NCBI GenBank assembly: GCA_965216915.1
Contig: CBDCGS010000005.1
Span: forward strand, 186,001 to 250,000
Direction of reading: 5' to 3'
DNA length: 64,000 nt
Origin: CBDCGS01 sp965216915
Lineage (GTDB): Bacteria > Pseudomonadota > Alphaproteobacteria > UBA828
A program made the position numbers and the translations under genes. Under the pieces are notes generated by a model, which did not search any database, was not told where the DNA came from, and saw only the letters and a program-made list of their open reading frames with translations. Of this stretch, positions 16,627 to 25,540 are shown one piece after another (the stretch's first letter is position 1; the number at the start of each line of letters is the position of its first letter).

Positions 16627-18459
16627 ATGTCGAACGCAAGCCAAATACTCGCCCTGCTGAGCGGTTCCAGCGCCGTTCCCACCGGTTCGCCCGTGCGGCC
16701 CGGCGGAACGGCGCCTGCCGCGCACGGCGGCGCCGCGCCGATTGCGCCCGATGGGGCGCAAGCCGAGATCGTCGATCCCCTGGCGTTCGCGGCGCAGCTC
16801 GCCACGCAGCTGCCGGACCAGGCTGCGGTCCCGACGATCCCCGCGCTGGCCTCAGACCCGCTCCTCACACCCGGCCCAGCGCCGCTTCCGGTCGCCGCCA
16901 CGGGCACGCCGGCACGACCCACGCCCGTGCCTCCGCCGGCAAGCCAGGCTCTCGGTACCTCAAATGACGGTCCCGCACAGGCGACACCACCCGGCCTCAC
17001 CCTTGCCGCATTGATTGCCAATCCACCGACCGCCAAGTCGACGGGCGAGCTCCCCGGCGCCTTGCCGCCAGGCCTCGCGGAGCGCACCGCTCCACCGCCC
17101 GGGCTGGCCTCGCATCTGACGGCGCCACCAACAGCAACGGCCCCTTCGCCCGGCCAACCGGCGCCCACCACGCCGGCCCCGAACCAGCCGACAGCGCCCG
17201 CCGTCGCCGGCGGCGCAACCCCGATTCCGACGGCTTCGATCCCGCCGCAAACCCCGGCCGCCGCGCCAGTGTCGCCTGGACCCGGGCTAGAAACACCGCT
17301 GGCGGCAGCGAGCAGCGCCCCGCCCCTCGCACCGACCGCCGCGGCGGCACCGGTGCCCCTGCAGCCGCAGACCGCCCCTGACATCGCGCCCGCGCCGATC
17401 ACCGGCGCACCGAGCGCGACCACGCCGCTGGCTGAAGCGGCCGTCCAGCGCACCGCCGCCGGCTCGACCACCGCCCAAACAACCGCGACCGGCCCAGCGG
17501 TCGCGCAGCCGGCCGCGACCGACGCGCCGCCCGCCCTCGTTGATGCGGCACGCGACGCTTCCGCGTCGGCGCCGCGCACGCCGCCCCAGACCGCCGCCGC
17601 TCACGGTGAGCCCGCGACCACCCAGCTCGCGGCGATCAGCACACTTCCGGGCCAGATCGCCCTCCGCGTCCGCGAGCACCACGCGCCGGCACCCCAACCC
17701 CAGCGGCCGGCGTCGACCGCCGCCGCACCCGCCGGACAGGCGCCAGGACAGGCCATCATCGGCACAGTCCCGCAGCCGTCGATGATCGCGCGCGTCGCCG
17801 CAAGCCAATCCGCCGTCATCGTCGCGCAGGAGCGCGCAGCGCTCGCCGCGAGCGGCGGGGCCGGCGTGCTCGCCACGGTCGCCGGCTCGCTGGGCGCCGC
17901 AGTCGCCGACGCGGCACCCCTGATGATCGACCCCGCGACGGATCCGAGCCTCTTGATGGCAAACGGCGGCCTGCGGGCCGACGCGCTGACGGCGGGTCAT
18001 CGGCCTGGCGGTGCCGGCGACATGGCCCGGCCGATGATGCAGCTGCCCGCGCAGCAGGTCGCGGTGCAAGTCGCCCACGCGGTGCAGGCGGGCCTGAAGC
18101 AGATCACGATCGTGATGCGCCCGCCGAGCCTCGGTGAGATCGACGTCGATCTCGAGGTGAGCCATGACGGTCGCGTGCGCGCCGCCTTCATAGCCGAAAA
18201 ACCTGAGACCCTCGAGCTCCTGCAGCGCGATGCGCGCGGCCTCGAGCGGGCGCTGCAGGAAGCCGGGCTGCGCTCCGATTCGGGCAGCCTCAGCTTCAGC
18301 CTGCGCGGTGACGGACGCGAGCGCGGCCACCAGGGCGAGATGCAGATGGCGGAGGTGGGTGCCGGTCCCACCGGCGAGGAGCTCGACGCAGACGACACCA
18401 CGACCGTGAACCAGCCACCGCCGCCAGCGGGCGAGCACACGATCGATATCAGAGCCTGA
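16627..18459 (+). CDS. fliK: Flagellar hook-length control protein FliK
   Basis: FliK measures hook length and switches export specificity from hook to filament proteins. The first 380 residues are a Pro/Ala/Thr-rich low-complexity ruler segment without recognisable domains. The C-terminal part, about residues 470-580, is the conserved Flg_hook domain (GLKQITIVMRPPSLGEIDVD, GRVRAAFIAEKPETLELLQR, ALQEAGLRSDSGSLSFSLRG). The ATG at 16627 gives MSNASQILALLSG; an in-frame GTG at 16615 is less likely. flgD follows after four bases and flgE after that, so the three genes form one hook operon driven by the sigma54 promoter at 16583. Confidence 0.92.
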   Translation: MSNASQILALLSGSSAVPTGSPVRPGGTAPAAHGGAAPIAPDGAQAEIVDPLAFAAQLATQLPDQAAVPTIPALASDPLLTPGPAPLPVAATGTPARPTPVPPPASQALGTSNDGPAQATPPGLTLAALIANPPTAKSTGELPGALPPGLAERTAPPPGLASHLTAPPTATAPSPGQPAPTTPAPNQPTAPAVAGGATPIPTASIPPQTPAAAPVSPGPGLETPLAAASSAPPLAPTAAAAPVPLQPQTAPDIAPAPITGAPSATTPLAEAAVQRTAAGSTTAQTTATGPAVAQPAATDAPPALVDAARDASASAPRTPPQTAAAHGEPATTQLAAISTLPGQIALRVREHHAPAPQPQRPASTAAAPAGQAPGQAIIGTVPQPSMIARVAASQSAVIVAQERAALAASGGAGVLATVAGSLGAAVADAAPLMIDPATDPSLLMANGGLRADALTAGHRPGGAGDMARPMMQLPAQQVAVQVAHAVQAGLKQITIVMRPPSLGEIDVDLEVSHDGRVRAAFIAEKPETLELLQRDARGLERALQEAGLRSDSGSLSFSLRGDGRERGHQGEMQMAEVGAGPTGEELDADDTTTVNQPPPPAGEHTIDIRA

Positions 18460-18463
18460 GCAC

Positions 18464-19195
18464 ATGGAAATCAACCCAACATCGCAAGCCGCAAGCGCGA
18501 CCAGCGCATCCGCCGCCTCCAGCGGGCAGCTGGCCGAGACGTTCGACACCTTCCTCACGCTGCTGACCACCCAGCTGCAGCACCAGGACCCGCTTGAGCC
18601 ACTTGATTCGAATGAGTTCACCCAGCAGCTCGTCATGTTCACCCAGGCCGAACAAACGATCGCGACCAACAAGAATCTGGAGAGCCTCCTCTCGCTGCTC
18701 CAGGCCAACACGATGACCGACGCGCTCAGCTATCTCGGCACGACGATCGAGGCGTCGGGAAGCACGACGGCGCTGGTCAACGGCAGCGCGACCTGGCACT
18801 ACGAGCTCCCGGTCAACGCGTCGAGCGTCGAGATCAGCGTGACCGATCAAGCCGGGACCGTGGTCGCGACCGCGCGCGGCGACGGCGCCAAGGGACAACA
18901 CAGCTTCGTGTGGGATGGCCGCAACGCCGCGGGCGTGCCCCAACCGGAAGGCCTTTACCAGATCAGCGTGACCGCGCAGGACGCGGCCGGCGGCTCGATC
19001 GCGGCGACCACGTCGGTTTCCGGCATCGTGGACGGAATCGAGCTGGACGGCGGCCAGGTGATCCTGTCGGTCGGTGCCTTCTCAATTCCGCACAACGAAA
19101 TCTCGGCCGTGAAGCAAACGCCGGCGGCCCCGCCGCCGCAGGCGGAGACCACACCCCAAACCGATCAACCCAATCAGGAAGAACAAAAGACCTAG
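18464..19195 (+). CDS. flgD: Hook-capping (scaffold) protein FlgD
   Basis: FlgD is the temporary cap on which hook subunits assemble. The 243-residue protein starts with the conserved region FLTLLTTQLQHQDPLEPLDS, then NEFTQQLVMFTQAEQ, and continues with an FlgD Ig-like/tudor region (WHYELPVNASSVEISVTDQA, GQHSFVWDGRNAAGVPQPEG). The last 25 residues are Pro/Gln/Thr-rich. It lies between fliK and flgE, the order seen in many alphaproteobacteria. Confidence 0.95.
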   Translation: MEINPTSQAASATSASAASSGQLAETFDTFLTLLTTQLQHQDPLEPLDSNEFTQQLVMFTQAEQTIATNKNLESLLSLLQANTMTDALSYLGTTIEASGSTTALVNGSATWHYELPVNASSVEISVTDQAGTVVATARGDGAKGQHSFVWDGRNAAGVPQPEGLYQISVTAQDAAGGSIAATTSVSGIVDGIELDGGQVILSVGAFSIPHNEISAVKQTPAAPPPQAETTPQTDQPNQEEQKT

Positions 19196-19248
19196 CACCG
19201 CTCCGTGCGGCATGACGCGCGCGACGGTTTCCAGGAAGGAGACATGAC

Positions 19249-20949
19249 ATGAGCCTATTCGGATCGCTTTTCTCGAGTGTCTCGGCGCTCAATGCGCAGA
19301 GCACGGCGATGGGCATCATTTCTGACAACATTTCGAACGTGAACACGGTGGGCTACAAAGCCACGAACGCGCGCTTTTCGACGCTCGTCACCGGCAGCGC
19401 GACCGACACCAGCTTCTCACCGGGTGGCGTTCAGGCGCGCCCCGTCGCGCTCGTCGACCAGCAAGGCTTGCTGCAATCGAGCGCCTCGCCCCTCGACATC
19501 GCGATCTCGGGTAACGGGTTTTTCGCTGTCAACACGCTCGGTAATTCGACCGGCGAATCCTTGTTCACGCGCGCCGGCCAGTTCAGCCAGGACGAGCTCG
19601 GCAATCTGGTGAACACGGCAGGCTTCTTCTTGCAGGGCTGGCCGCTGGACCCGAACGGGCTCCTGCCCGGTCAGGCCGGCAACGTGAACACCACGTCAAG
19701 CGCGAACATCGCAAGCTTGGAGACGGTGAACGTCAGCAACATCAACGGCATCGCGGCGGAGACGACGGCCGTTGCGATCGGCGCCAACCTCCAGGCCTCG
19801 CAGCCCATCTCGACCGGCCCCATCGACACCACCCAGTCGTTGAGCATCACCGCCTCGACCGATCTCGGCACGACGCCCGGCCTGACCAATGGCGATCAGT
19901 TCACTGTGACCCATGGCACCGTGAGCCAGGTGTTCGAGTATCAGGCAGCGCCAGGGGCGGCCAACGAGTTCTCGACGTTGACCGAGCTCGCGGCGGCGGT
20001 CAACGCCATCACCGGGATCAGCGCAACCTTGACGGGCTCCGCGGCCGACCAGACGCTTTCGATCCAAGGTGATGACCCGCGCCAAGCGCTGACCCTCGCC
20101 AACACGACCGGAACACCGGCCACGGATCTCTTCGGCGGCGCTTCGCCGCTGGTCACCGCCGACACCTATGACGAGACCGACGTCACCAAGAACATGGCGT
20201 CCGGCGCCGTGAGCCCCGATTTCAGCCGCGCGGTTCGCGTGTTCGATGCGCAGGGTGGCGGCCACGACCTCCAGGTCGCTTTTCTGAAGGTCGCCAACAA
20301 CCAGTGGGCGGTCGAGATCTTCGCGAGCCCCGCCTCCGACGTCACGACCGGAGCGCCGCTCGTGGCCGGTCAGCTTGCGACCGGCACCATCACCTTCAAC
20401 GGCGATGCCACCCTCAACGGGGTGTCGGCGAGCCTCGCCGCCCCCGTCACCGCCGCCTGGAACAATGGCGCGAGCGCAAGCTCCATCACCTTTGACTGGG
20501 GCACGGCCGGCGTCATCGGCACAGGTCTTGCCGACGGCATGAGCCAATTCGACGGGCAGTTCAACGTCTCCTTCGTCAACCAGAACGGCTCCGAGGTAGG
20601 TCAGCTCAACGGCGTCACAATTGACGACGAGGGGTTCGTGATCGCTTCGTTCACCAACGGCGAGACCTCGCGGTTCTACAAGCTCCCCATCGTAACGTTT
20701 GCGGACCCACGGAGCCTCGAGGGTCGATCCGGCAACGTGTTCGCCCAAACCGATGAATCTGGCGCCTTCAACTTGCGCGAGGCCGGTCAAGGCGGTGCGG
20801 GCCGTGTCGCCCCCGCCGCGCTCGAGGCCGCCAATGTCGATCTCGGCGAGGAGTTCACCGACATGATCATCACGCAGCGCGCGTTCACCGCGAGCTCGCG
20901 GGTGATCTCAACGGTCGACCAATTGCTCGAGGATCTGATCCGCATCTAG
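19249..20949 (+). CDS. flgE: Flagellar hook protein FlgE
   Basis: FlgE builds the hook, the universal joint. The 566-residue protein starts with SLFGSLFSSVSALNAQSTAM and ISDNISNVNTVGYKATNARF and ends with LGEEFTDMIITQRAFTASSR, typical of hook proteins. The central part has hook-IN-like and beta-rich stretches, including FEYQAAPGAANEFSTLTELA and AVNAITGISATLTGSAADQT. A strong AAGGAG lies before the ATG. It is the last gene of the fliK operon and is followed by a terminator. Confidence 0.95.
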   Translation: MSLFGSLFSSVSALNAQSTAMGIISDNISNVNTVGYKATNARFSTLVTGSATDTSFSPGGVQARPVALVDQQGLLQSSASPLDIAISGNGFFAVNTLGNSTGESLFTRAGQFSQDELGNLVNTAGFFLQGWPLDPNGLLPGQAGNVNTTSSANIASLETVNVSNINGIAAETTAVAIGANLQASQPISTGPIDTTQSLSITASTDLGTTPGLTNGDQFTVTHGTVSQVFEYQAAPGAANEFSTLTELAAAVNAITGISATLTGSAADQTLSIQGDDPRQALTLANTTGTPATDLFGGASPLVTADTYDETDVTKNMASGAVSPDFSRAVRVFDAQGGGHDLQVAFLKVANNQWAVEIFASPASDVTTGAPLVAGQLATGTITFNGDATLNGVSASLAAPVTAAWNNGASASSITFDWGTAGVIGTGLADGMSQFDGQFNVSFVNQNGSEVGQLNGVTIDDEGFVIASFTNGETSRFYKLPIVTFADPRSLEGRSGNVFAQTDESGAFNLREAGQGGAGRVAPAALEAANVDLGEEFTDMIITQRAFTASSRVISTVDQLLEDLIRI

Positions 20950-20974
20950 CGCAACCCAATTCCGGTCCAACTTC

Positions 20975-21004
20975 GGCGCGGCCTTTGGTCGCGCCTCTTT
21001 TTTT
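20975..21004 (+). terminator. Rho-independent terminator after flgE
   Basis: GGCGCGGCC, loop TTT, GGTCGCGCC (nine pairs including one G-T) followed by TCTTTTTTT. It starts 26 bases after the flgE stop. Confidence 0.88.
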
Positions 21005-21166
21005 CAACCATGGCGTGTAGAATATGCAAGTAAATTACTAGAAGATTTATTGGATTTACTCTTTGTTTATTAACCTTCCGATTTAGGCGTTCCTTAAGAG
21101 CGCGCAAGTATGGTTGGCAACCACTGGCGGGGGCCAGATCGATCCGCAAGAAGGCGATTGAAACCG

Positions 21167-21436
21167 ATGTCAATGCACCAAACACCGACGCGTTTCGCGA
21201 TCGGGCCGGACGGAACCCGGATGACCGTGCACGATCTTCCCCCAGCCGACACCAAGCGCTGGGTGGCGCGCCGCAAGGCCCAAGTCGTGGCCGGCGTACG
21301 GGGTGGCCTGATCAGCTTGGATGATGCCTGCAGACGTTATGGTCTGACCGTCGAAGAGTTCATGTCCTGGGCTCAGACGGTTGATCAACACGGCGTTCAG
21401 GGATTGCGTGTCACGCGCCTCCAAGACTACCGCTAG
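21167..21436 (+). CDS. sciP: CtrA inhibitor SciP (DUF1153 family)
   Basis: SciP binds CtrA and blocks its transcriptional output, acting in the cell cycle and on flagellar genes in Caulobacter. The 89-residue protein matches DUF1153 throughout: FAIGPDGTRMTVHDLPPADT, KRWVARRKAQVVAGVRGGLI, SLDDACRRYGLTVEEFMSW, ending GVQGLRVTRLQDYR. It is a helix-turn-helix-type domain. The ATG at 21167 (GAAGG upstream) is preferred; a frame extension to 21110 would add 19 residues not found in the family. It stands alone between the hook operon and fliF, in an AT-richer stretch (21005-21100). Confidence 0.92.
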   Translation: MSMHQTPTRFAIGPDGTRMTVHDLPPADTKRWVARRKAQVVAGVRGGLISLDDACRRYGLTVEEFMSWAQTVDQHGVQGLRVTRLQDYR

Positions 21437-21512
21437 GTTAACGCGTCGGGTCTCATAAGAGGCCCGCGCCGCGACTGGCCGACAGTCCGATTAGGCATTT
21501 TTTTCCGGGCAT

Positions 21513-21527
21513 TTAACTGCTTTTTTA
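21513..21527 (+). promoter_or_regulatory. Near-match CtrA box upstream of fliF
   Basis: TTAACTGCTTTTTTA is TTAA-N7-TTAA with one mismatch, 117 bases before the fliF start. CtrA control of early flagellar operons is known in Caulobacter. The intergenic region 21437-21644 shows no other clear promoter. Confidence 0.3.
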
Positions 21528-21644
21528 TCGAGCCCCGACAAACTCGCCTCCGGGTCGGTCGCGGGTTCGTCCGCATTTGGGGCGTTTCGACGCCGCGCCA
21601 GCCCCCGAGCGTCGAACGCCGACGGTCGGATATTCACTCGATCG

Positions 21645-23360
21645 ATGGCGGGGGCTGATTTTCGCGTGAACGGAGTGACACAACTCCTACGAAGCCTCGG
21701 GATGGGCCGTTTGCTCATCCTCGGTGCCGTGGGCGTTGGCCTTCTCATCTTCTTCGTCTTCATGGCGGAGCGGATCACGGCGCCCGGCATGGCGTTGCTG
21801 TATGGCGGCCTCGAGCCCGCCGACGCGGGCGAGATCGTCAACCGCCTCGAAGGCATGGGCGTCCCCTACAAGCTACAAGGCGACGGCACGCAAATCATGG
21901 TGCCGTCGGATCGGGTGCTGCGGGTTCGCATGTCGCTCGCCGGAGAAGGCCTCCCGGTGGGCGCGTCCGTTGGCTACGAGATTTTCGACCGCTCGGATGG
22001 CTTCGGAACCACCAATCTGGTGCAAAACATCAACATGGTGCGCGCCCTGGAAGGCGAGCTCGGCCGCACCATCAGCGCGCTCGGGCCGGTGTCCGCGGCG
22101 CGTGTCCACCTCGTTCTGCCGAAGCGTGAACTCTTCAACCGCGATCAGGCGCGCGCCAGCGCCTCGATCGCGGTCAAGCTCCGCGGGGCCGGTACCCTCA
22201 CCCGCCAGCAGGTTGCCGCCATTCAAAACCTCGTTGCCGCGGCGGTGCCGGGCCTCTCGCCCGAGCGGATCGCGATCGTCGACGACGCTGGCAACCTGCT
22301 CGCCCGCGGCACCGATGGCGAGGGCGCCGCCAGCGGACCGGCGGCAGGCGCGGAGGATTTCCGCGCGACCTACGAGGGTCAGCTCCGCCACAAGATCGAG
22401 ACGCTTCTGGAGCAGTCGGTCGGGCTCGGCAAGGTGCGTGCCGAGGTGAGCGCCGATATCGACTTCGACCGTTTCACCACGAACGACGAGATCTATAACC
22501 CGGATGGTCAGGTCGTGCGCTCGCAGCAGCTGGTCGAGGAGAGCGCGCGGAGCGAGGACACGGAAGGCAACCTGCCGGTCACCGCCACCAACAACCTCCC
22601 GGTCGCAGACCCGGAGGTGACGGGCGCTTCCGCCTCGAACGCGAGCCAACGCGTCGAGGAAACCATTAACTACGAAATATCGCGGACGGTCCGCACCCAT
22701 GTGCGCGAGGGCGGCACGGTCAAGCGGCTCTCCGTCGCGGTCATGGTCGACGGTCGCTACACCACCGATGACGACGGCACCAGGACCTACCAGCCGCGCG
22801 CGGTCGAGGAGTTGCGGCAGCTCACGCAGCTCGTTCGCACGGCGGTCGGCTACGACGAGGAGCGCGGCGACACGGTCGAGGTGGTCAACCTCCAGTTCGC
22901 AGAGATCGAGACCCCCGAGGGGCTCGAAGAAGGTGGGCTGGCCGCGCTCGAAAACGTCGACATCATGAAGGTGTTGGAGATCGTCGTGCTCGGCTTCGTC
23001 GCCGTGCTCGTGGTCATGCTCGTTCTCCGCCCGCTCGTGAACCGCCTCATCAACCCGCCCGACGTGCCGGCGGCCGATCTGCCGGATCCCGCCGCCGTCG
23101 CGGCGCAGATCCCGCCGCCCACCGAGGGCGGCGAGGGCGGGGCGAGTTCCCGGACCGCGAGCATCGAAGGGGCGTCGTCACCGTCGCCGTCGACCACGTC
23201 GCCGCTCGTCGATTTCGACGACGAAGAGGACATCCTCGTCGACATGGCCAAGGTCGACGGGCGGGTGAAGCAATCGCACGTTCGCCGGATCGGCGAGATC
23301 GTCGACAAGCATCCCGAAGAAGCGCTCAACATCGTGCGCAACTGGCTCTACACCCAATAG
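21645..23360 (+). CDS. fliF: MS-ring protein FliF
   Basis: FliF forms the membrane MS ring, base of the motor and housing of the export gate. The 571-residue protein has a first membrane span at about residues 24-45 (LLILGAVGVGLLIFFVFMAE), the ring-building domains (ALLYGGLEPADAGEIVNRLE, DRSDGFGTTNLVQNINMVRA, ARVHLVLPKRELFNRDQARA), a second span near residues 443-465 (VLEIVVLGFVAVLVVMLVLR), and a C-terminal tail that binds FliG (VKQSHVRRIGEIVDKHPEEA). It leads the fliF-fliG-fliH-fliN-flbD-flhA run. No strong ribosome site is seen before the ATG. Confidence 0.96.
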   Translation: MAGADFRVNGVTQLLRSLGMGRLLILGAVGVGLLIFFVFMAERITAPGMALLYGGLEPADAGEIVNRLEGMGVPYKLQGDGTQIMVPSDRVLRVRMSLAGEGLPVGASVGYEIFDRSDGFGTTNLVQNINMVRALEGELGRTISALGPVSAARVHLVLPKRELFNRDQARASASIAVKLRGAGTLTRQQVAAIQNLVAAAVPGLSPERIAIVDDAGNLLARGTDGEGAASGPAAGAEDFRATYEGQLRHKIETLLEQSVGLGKVRAEVSADIDFDRFTTNDEIYNPDGQVVRSQQLVEESARSEDTEGNLPVTATNNLPVADPEVTGASASNASQRVEETINYEISRTVRTHVREGGTVKRLSVAVMVDGRYTTDDDGTRTYQPRAVEELRQLTQLVRTAVGYDEERGDTVEVVNLQFAEIETPEGLEEGGLAALENVDIMKVLEIVVLGFVAVLVVMLVLRPLVNRLINPPDVPAADLPDPAAVAAQIPPPTEGGEGGASSRTASIEGASSPSPSTTSPLVDFDDEEDILVDMAKVDGRVKQSHVRRIGEIVDKHPEEALNIVRNWLYTQ

Positions 23361-23381
23361 GCCGGTACGCGGTTCGCTCCG

Positions 23382-24410
23382 ATGGCTAGCAGCACAGCGC
23401 TCAAGAACGAACTCAAGGGCCTCGACGGTCCGAAGAAGGCCGCGGTCATCATGATGGCGCTGAGCGAAGAGCAGGCGGCGAAGCTCTTCTCCATGATGAC
23501 GGACGAGGAGATCAAGGAAATCACCCAGGCAATGGCCGCCCTCGGCAGCATCCAGGGCTCGACGGTCGAGGCGTTGTTCGTCGAGTTCGTGGAGCAAATG
23601 GCCAAGACCAGCACGCTCGTCGGATCGTTCGATTCCACCGAGCGGCTCCTCCTCAAGGTGCTTGACCATGACCGCGTGCACTCGATCATGGAGGAGATCC
23701 GCGGCCCGGCCGGGCGAACGATGTGGGACAAGCTCAGCAACGTCAACGAGTTCGTCCTCGCCAACTATCTGAAGAACGAATACCCGCAAACCGTCGCGGT
23801 GGTGCTCTCCAAGGTGCGGCCCGAGACTGCCGCGGCCACCCTCGCCGTGCTGCCTGAGGAGTTCGCGATGGAGGTGGTGATGCGCCTCCTCCGCATGGAG
23901 GCGGTGCAGAAGGAGGTCATCGACGACATCGAGTTGACGCTGCGCACCGAGTTCATGAGCAACCTCGCGCGCACCAACCGGCGCGACAGCCACGAGGTGA
24001 TCGCCGAGATCTTCAACAATTTGGACCGCAACTCGGAATCGCGCTTCATCACCGCCCTCGAGGATCGCGACAAGGATGCCTCGGAGCGCGTCAAGGCGCT
24101 CATGTTCACCTTCGAGGATCTCACCAAGCTCGACGCCAGCGCCATCCAGACGCTCTTGCGCAATGTCGAGAAGGACAAGCTCGGCATCGCCCTCAAGGGT
24201 GGCTCCGAGGCGGTGCGCGATCTCTTCTTCACCAACATGTCCGAGCGCGCGGGCAAGATCCTGCGCGAAGACATGGAGGCGATGGGGCCGGTCAGGCTCT
24301 CCGACGTCGATGAGGCGCAAATGCTGATTGTCAATGCCGCGAAGGAGCTTGCGGCGAGCGGAGAGATCATCATCGCCGACACCAAGGAAGACGATGAGCT
24401 TGTCTATTGA
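23382..24410 (+). CDS. fliG: Motor switch protein FliG
   Basis: FliG sits on the MS ring and turns stator force and CheY-P signals into rotation and switching. The 342-residue protein shows the N-terminal part (GPKKAAVIMMALSEEQAAKL), the middle EHPQT-like motif here as NEYPQTVAVVLSKVRPE, and the C-terminal torque domain (LTKLDASAIQTLLRNVEKDK and NMSERAGKILREDMEAMGPV). It follows fliF by 21 bases. The stop lies 14 bases before the fliH ATG. Confidence 0.96.
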   Translation: MASSTALKNELKGLDGPKKAAVIMMALSEEQAAKLFSMMTDEEIKEITQAMAALGSIQGSTVEALFVEFVEQMAKTSTLVGSFDSTERLLLKVLDHDRVHSIMEEIRGPAGRTMWDKLSNVNEFVLANYLKNEYPQTVAVVLSKVRPETAAATLAVLPEEFAMEVVMRLLRMEAVQKEVIDDIELTLRTEFMSNLARTNRRDSHEVIAEIFNNLDRNSESRFITALEDRDKDASERVKALMFTFEDLTKLDASAIQTLLRNVEKDKLGIALKGGSEAVRDLFFTNMSERAGKILREDMEAMGPVRLSDVDEAQMLIVNAAKELAASGEIIIADTKEDDELVY

Positions 24411-24424
24411 TCGCAGCGTGCGCC

Positions 24425-25126
24425 ATGGCTGAGCCGAAGCCCTTCACCTTCGGCGAGGAGTTCCCGACCGCGGAGCGTCAGGGTCGGCTGCTCGAGCTCG
24501 ACACGAGCGAATATTTCCGCAAGGAAGACGTCGCCGCCGCCCGCGCCGAGGGATACACGGCCGGACATGCCGCCGGGCTCGAGGAGGCGCGCCAAGAGAC
24601 CGCGCGGCTCGAGGCGCAAGCGCTCGAATGCTTCGCGCGAGAGTTCGCGGCGTTCAAGACATCACACGAGAACGCGCTTCATCAGTTCGGCCATGAGGCG
24701 CTCGAGCTGGCGCTCGCGATCGGCCGCGCCATCGCGCCAAAGCTCATGGAACGCGCGCCGTTGGCCGAGATCGAAGGCCTGGTCAGCGCCTGCATGAGCC
24801 AGATCATGGGCGAGGCACGTATTGTCCTTAGGGTTCACCCGCGCCTGATCGACGCGTTGCGCGCACGCATCGATGCCACCACGACGCAGCTCGGCTTCGA
24901 TGGCGCCGTCATTCTGCTCGAGGACGACACCATCGCGCCCGGTGATTGCCGGGTCGAGTGGCCGGATGGCGGTGCAACCCGCGATGCCGGCGCCGTGACC
25001 GCCGATATCGAAGCCGTGCTTGGCCGGATGCTCGACGCCGCTTCTGACTCCACGCAAGCGGACGCCGCGCCCGATGACGCGTCGCCGCAAATACCCGCGC
25101 CCCTAGGAGAAGACCATGTCGGATAA
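24425..25126 (+). CDS. fliH: Flagellar export stator protein FliH
   Basis: FliH binds the FliI ATPase and links it to the export gate and switch complex. The 233-residue protein starts MAEPKPFTFGEEFPTAE, like alphaproteobacterial FliH (FlbE), followed by a charged helical stretch with AEGYTAGHAAGLEEARQETA and the C-terminal FliH domain (ELALAIGRAIAPKLMERAPL, EARIVLRVHPRLIDALRARI, GAVILLEDDTIAPGDCRVEW). The ATG at 24425 is chosen over a TTG-type frame start at 24407 that would overlap fliG. The end overlaps fliN by 11 bases. FliI is encoded separately at 32246. Confidence 0.9.
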   Translation: MAEPKPFTFGEEFPTAERQGRLLELDTSEYFRKEDVAAARAEGYTAGHAAGLEEARQETARLEAQALECFAREFAAFKTSHENALHQFGHEALELALAIGRAIAPKLMERAPLAEIEGLVSACMSQIMGEARIVLRVHPRLIDALRARIDATTTQLGFDGAVILLEDDTIAPGDCRVEWPDGGATRDAGAVTADIEAVLGRMLDAASDSTQADAAPDDASPQIPAPLGEDHVG

Positions 25127-25508
25127 AGATGAACTCGAGCTCGAGGATCTCGATGTGCCGGGAGACGGCGAGTCGTCGGGCGATGCGGCCGAGGAGGCAG
25201 GCGAGGCGGCGGAGGACGACGCGGCGCAACTCGGCGCCGACGATGCGCCGCGGGGCGCGGCCGACCTCGAGGCCGTTTACGACATCCCCGTCCAGATCTC
25301 GGCTGTTCTCGGCAAATCGACGATGCAGGTGAGCCAGCTCCTCAAGCTCGGCCGCGGCGCCGTGGTCGAGCTCGACCGCAAGGTCGGCGAAGCGATCGAC
25401 ATCTACGTCAACGATCGGCTGGTTGCCCGTGGCGAGGTCGTCGTCGTCGAGGATCGCCTCGGCGTCACCATGACGGAGATCATCAAGTCCGACCGCGGGG
25501 CCTCCTAG
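25116..25508 (+). CDS. fliN: Motor switch protein FliN
   Basis: FliN forms the lower C ring with FliM and takes part in export and CheY-P response. The first 48 residues are an acidic stretch (repeated Glu/Asp/Ala) and residues 50-125 are the SpoA domain (AVYDIPVQISAVLGKSTMQV, SQLLKLGRGAVVELDRKVGE, DIYVNDRLVARGEVVVVEDR). An AGGAGA ribosome site precedes the ATG. No fliM is in the window, so it must be encoded elsewhere. Confidence 0.95.
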   Translation: MSDKDELELEDLDVPGDGESSGDAAEEAGEAAEDDAAQLGADDAPRGAADLEAVYDIPVQISAVLGKSTMQVSQLLKLGRGAVVELDRKVGEAIDIYVNDRLVARGEVVVVEDRLGVTMTEIIKSDRGAS

Positions 25509-25540
25509 CCAAGCGGGCCGTCGGAGAAGGAAGGAAAAGC

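Noticed and set aside
21070..21085. CtrA-like TTAACCTTCCGATTTA before sciP
   Set aside because: Second half-site at the required spacing is ATTT, too far from TTAA; AT-rich surroundings make chance likely.
21112..21129. Sigma54-like TTGGCAACCACTGGC before sciP
   Set aside because: Only nine bases between GG and GC instead of ten, and no TTGC block.
21473..21487. Hairpin GACTG-GCCGA-CAGTC after sciP as terminator
   Set aside because: Five pairs only, and the T run begins ten bases after the stem.
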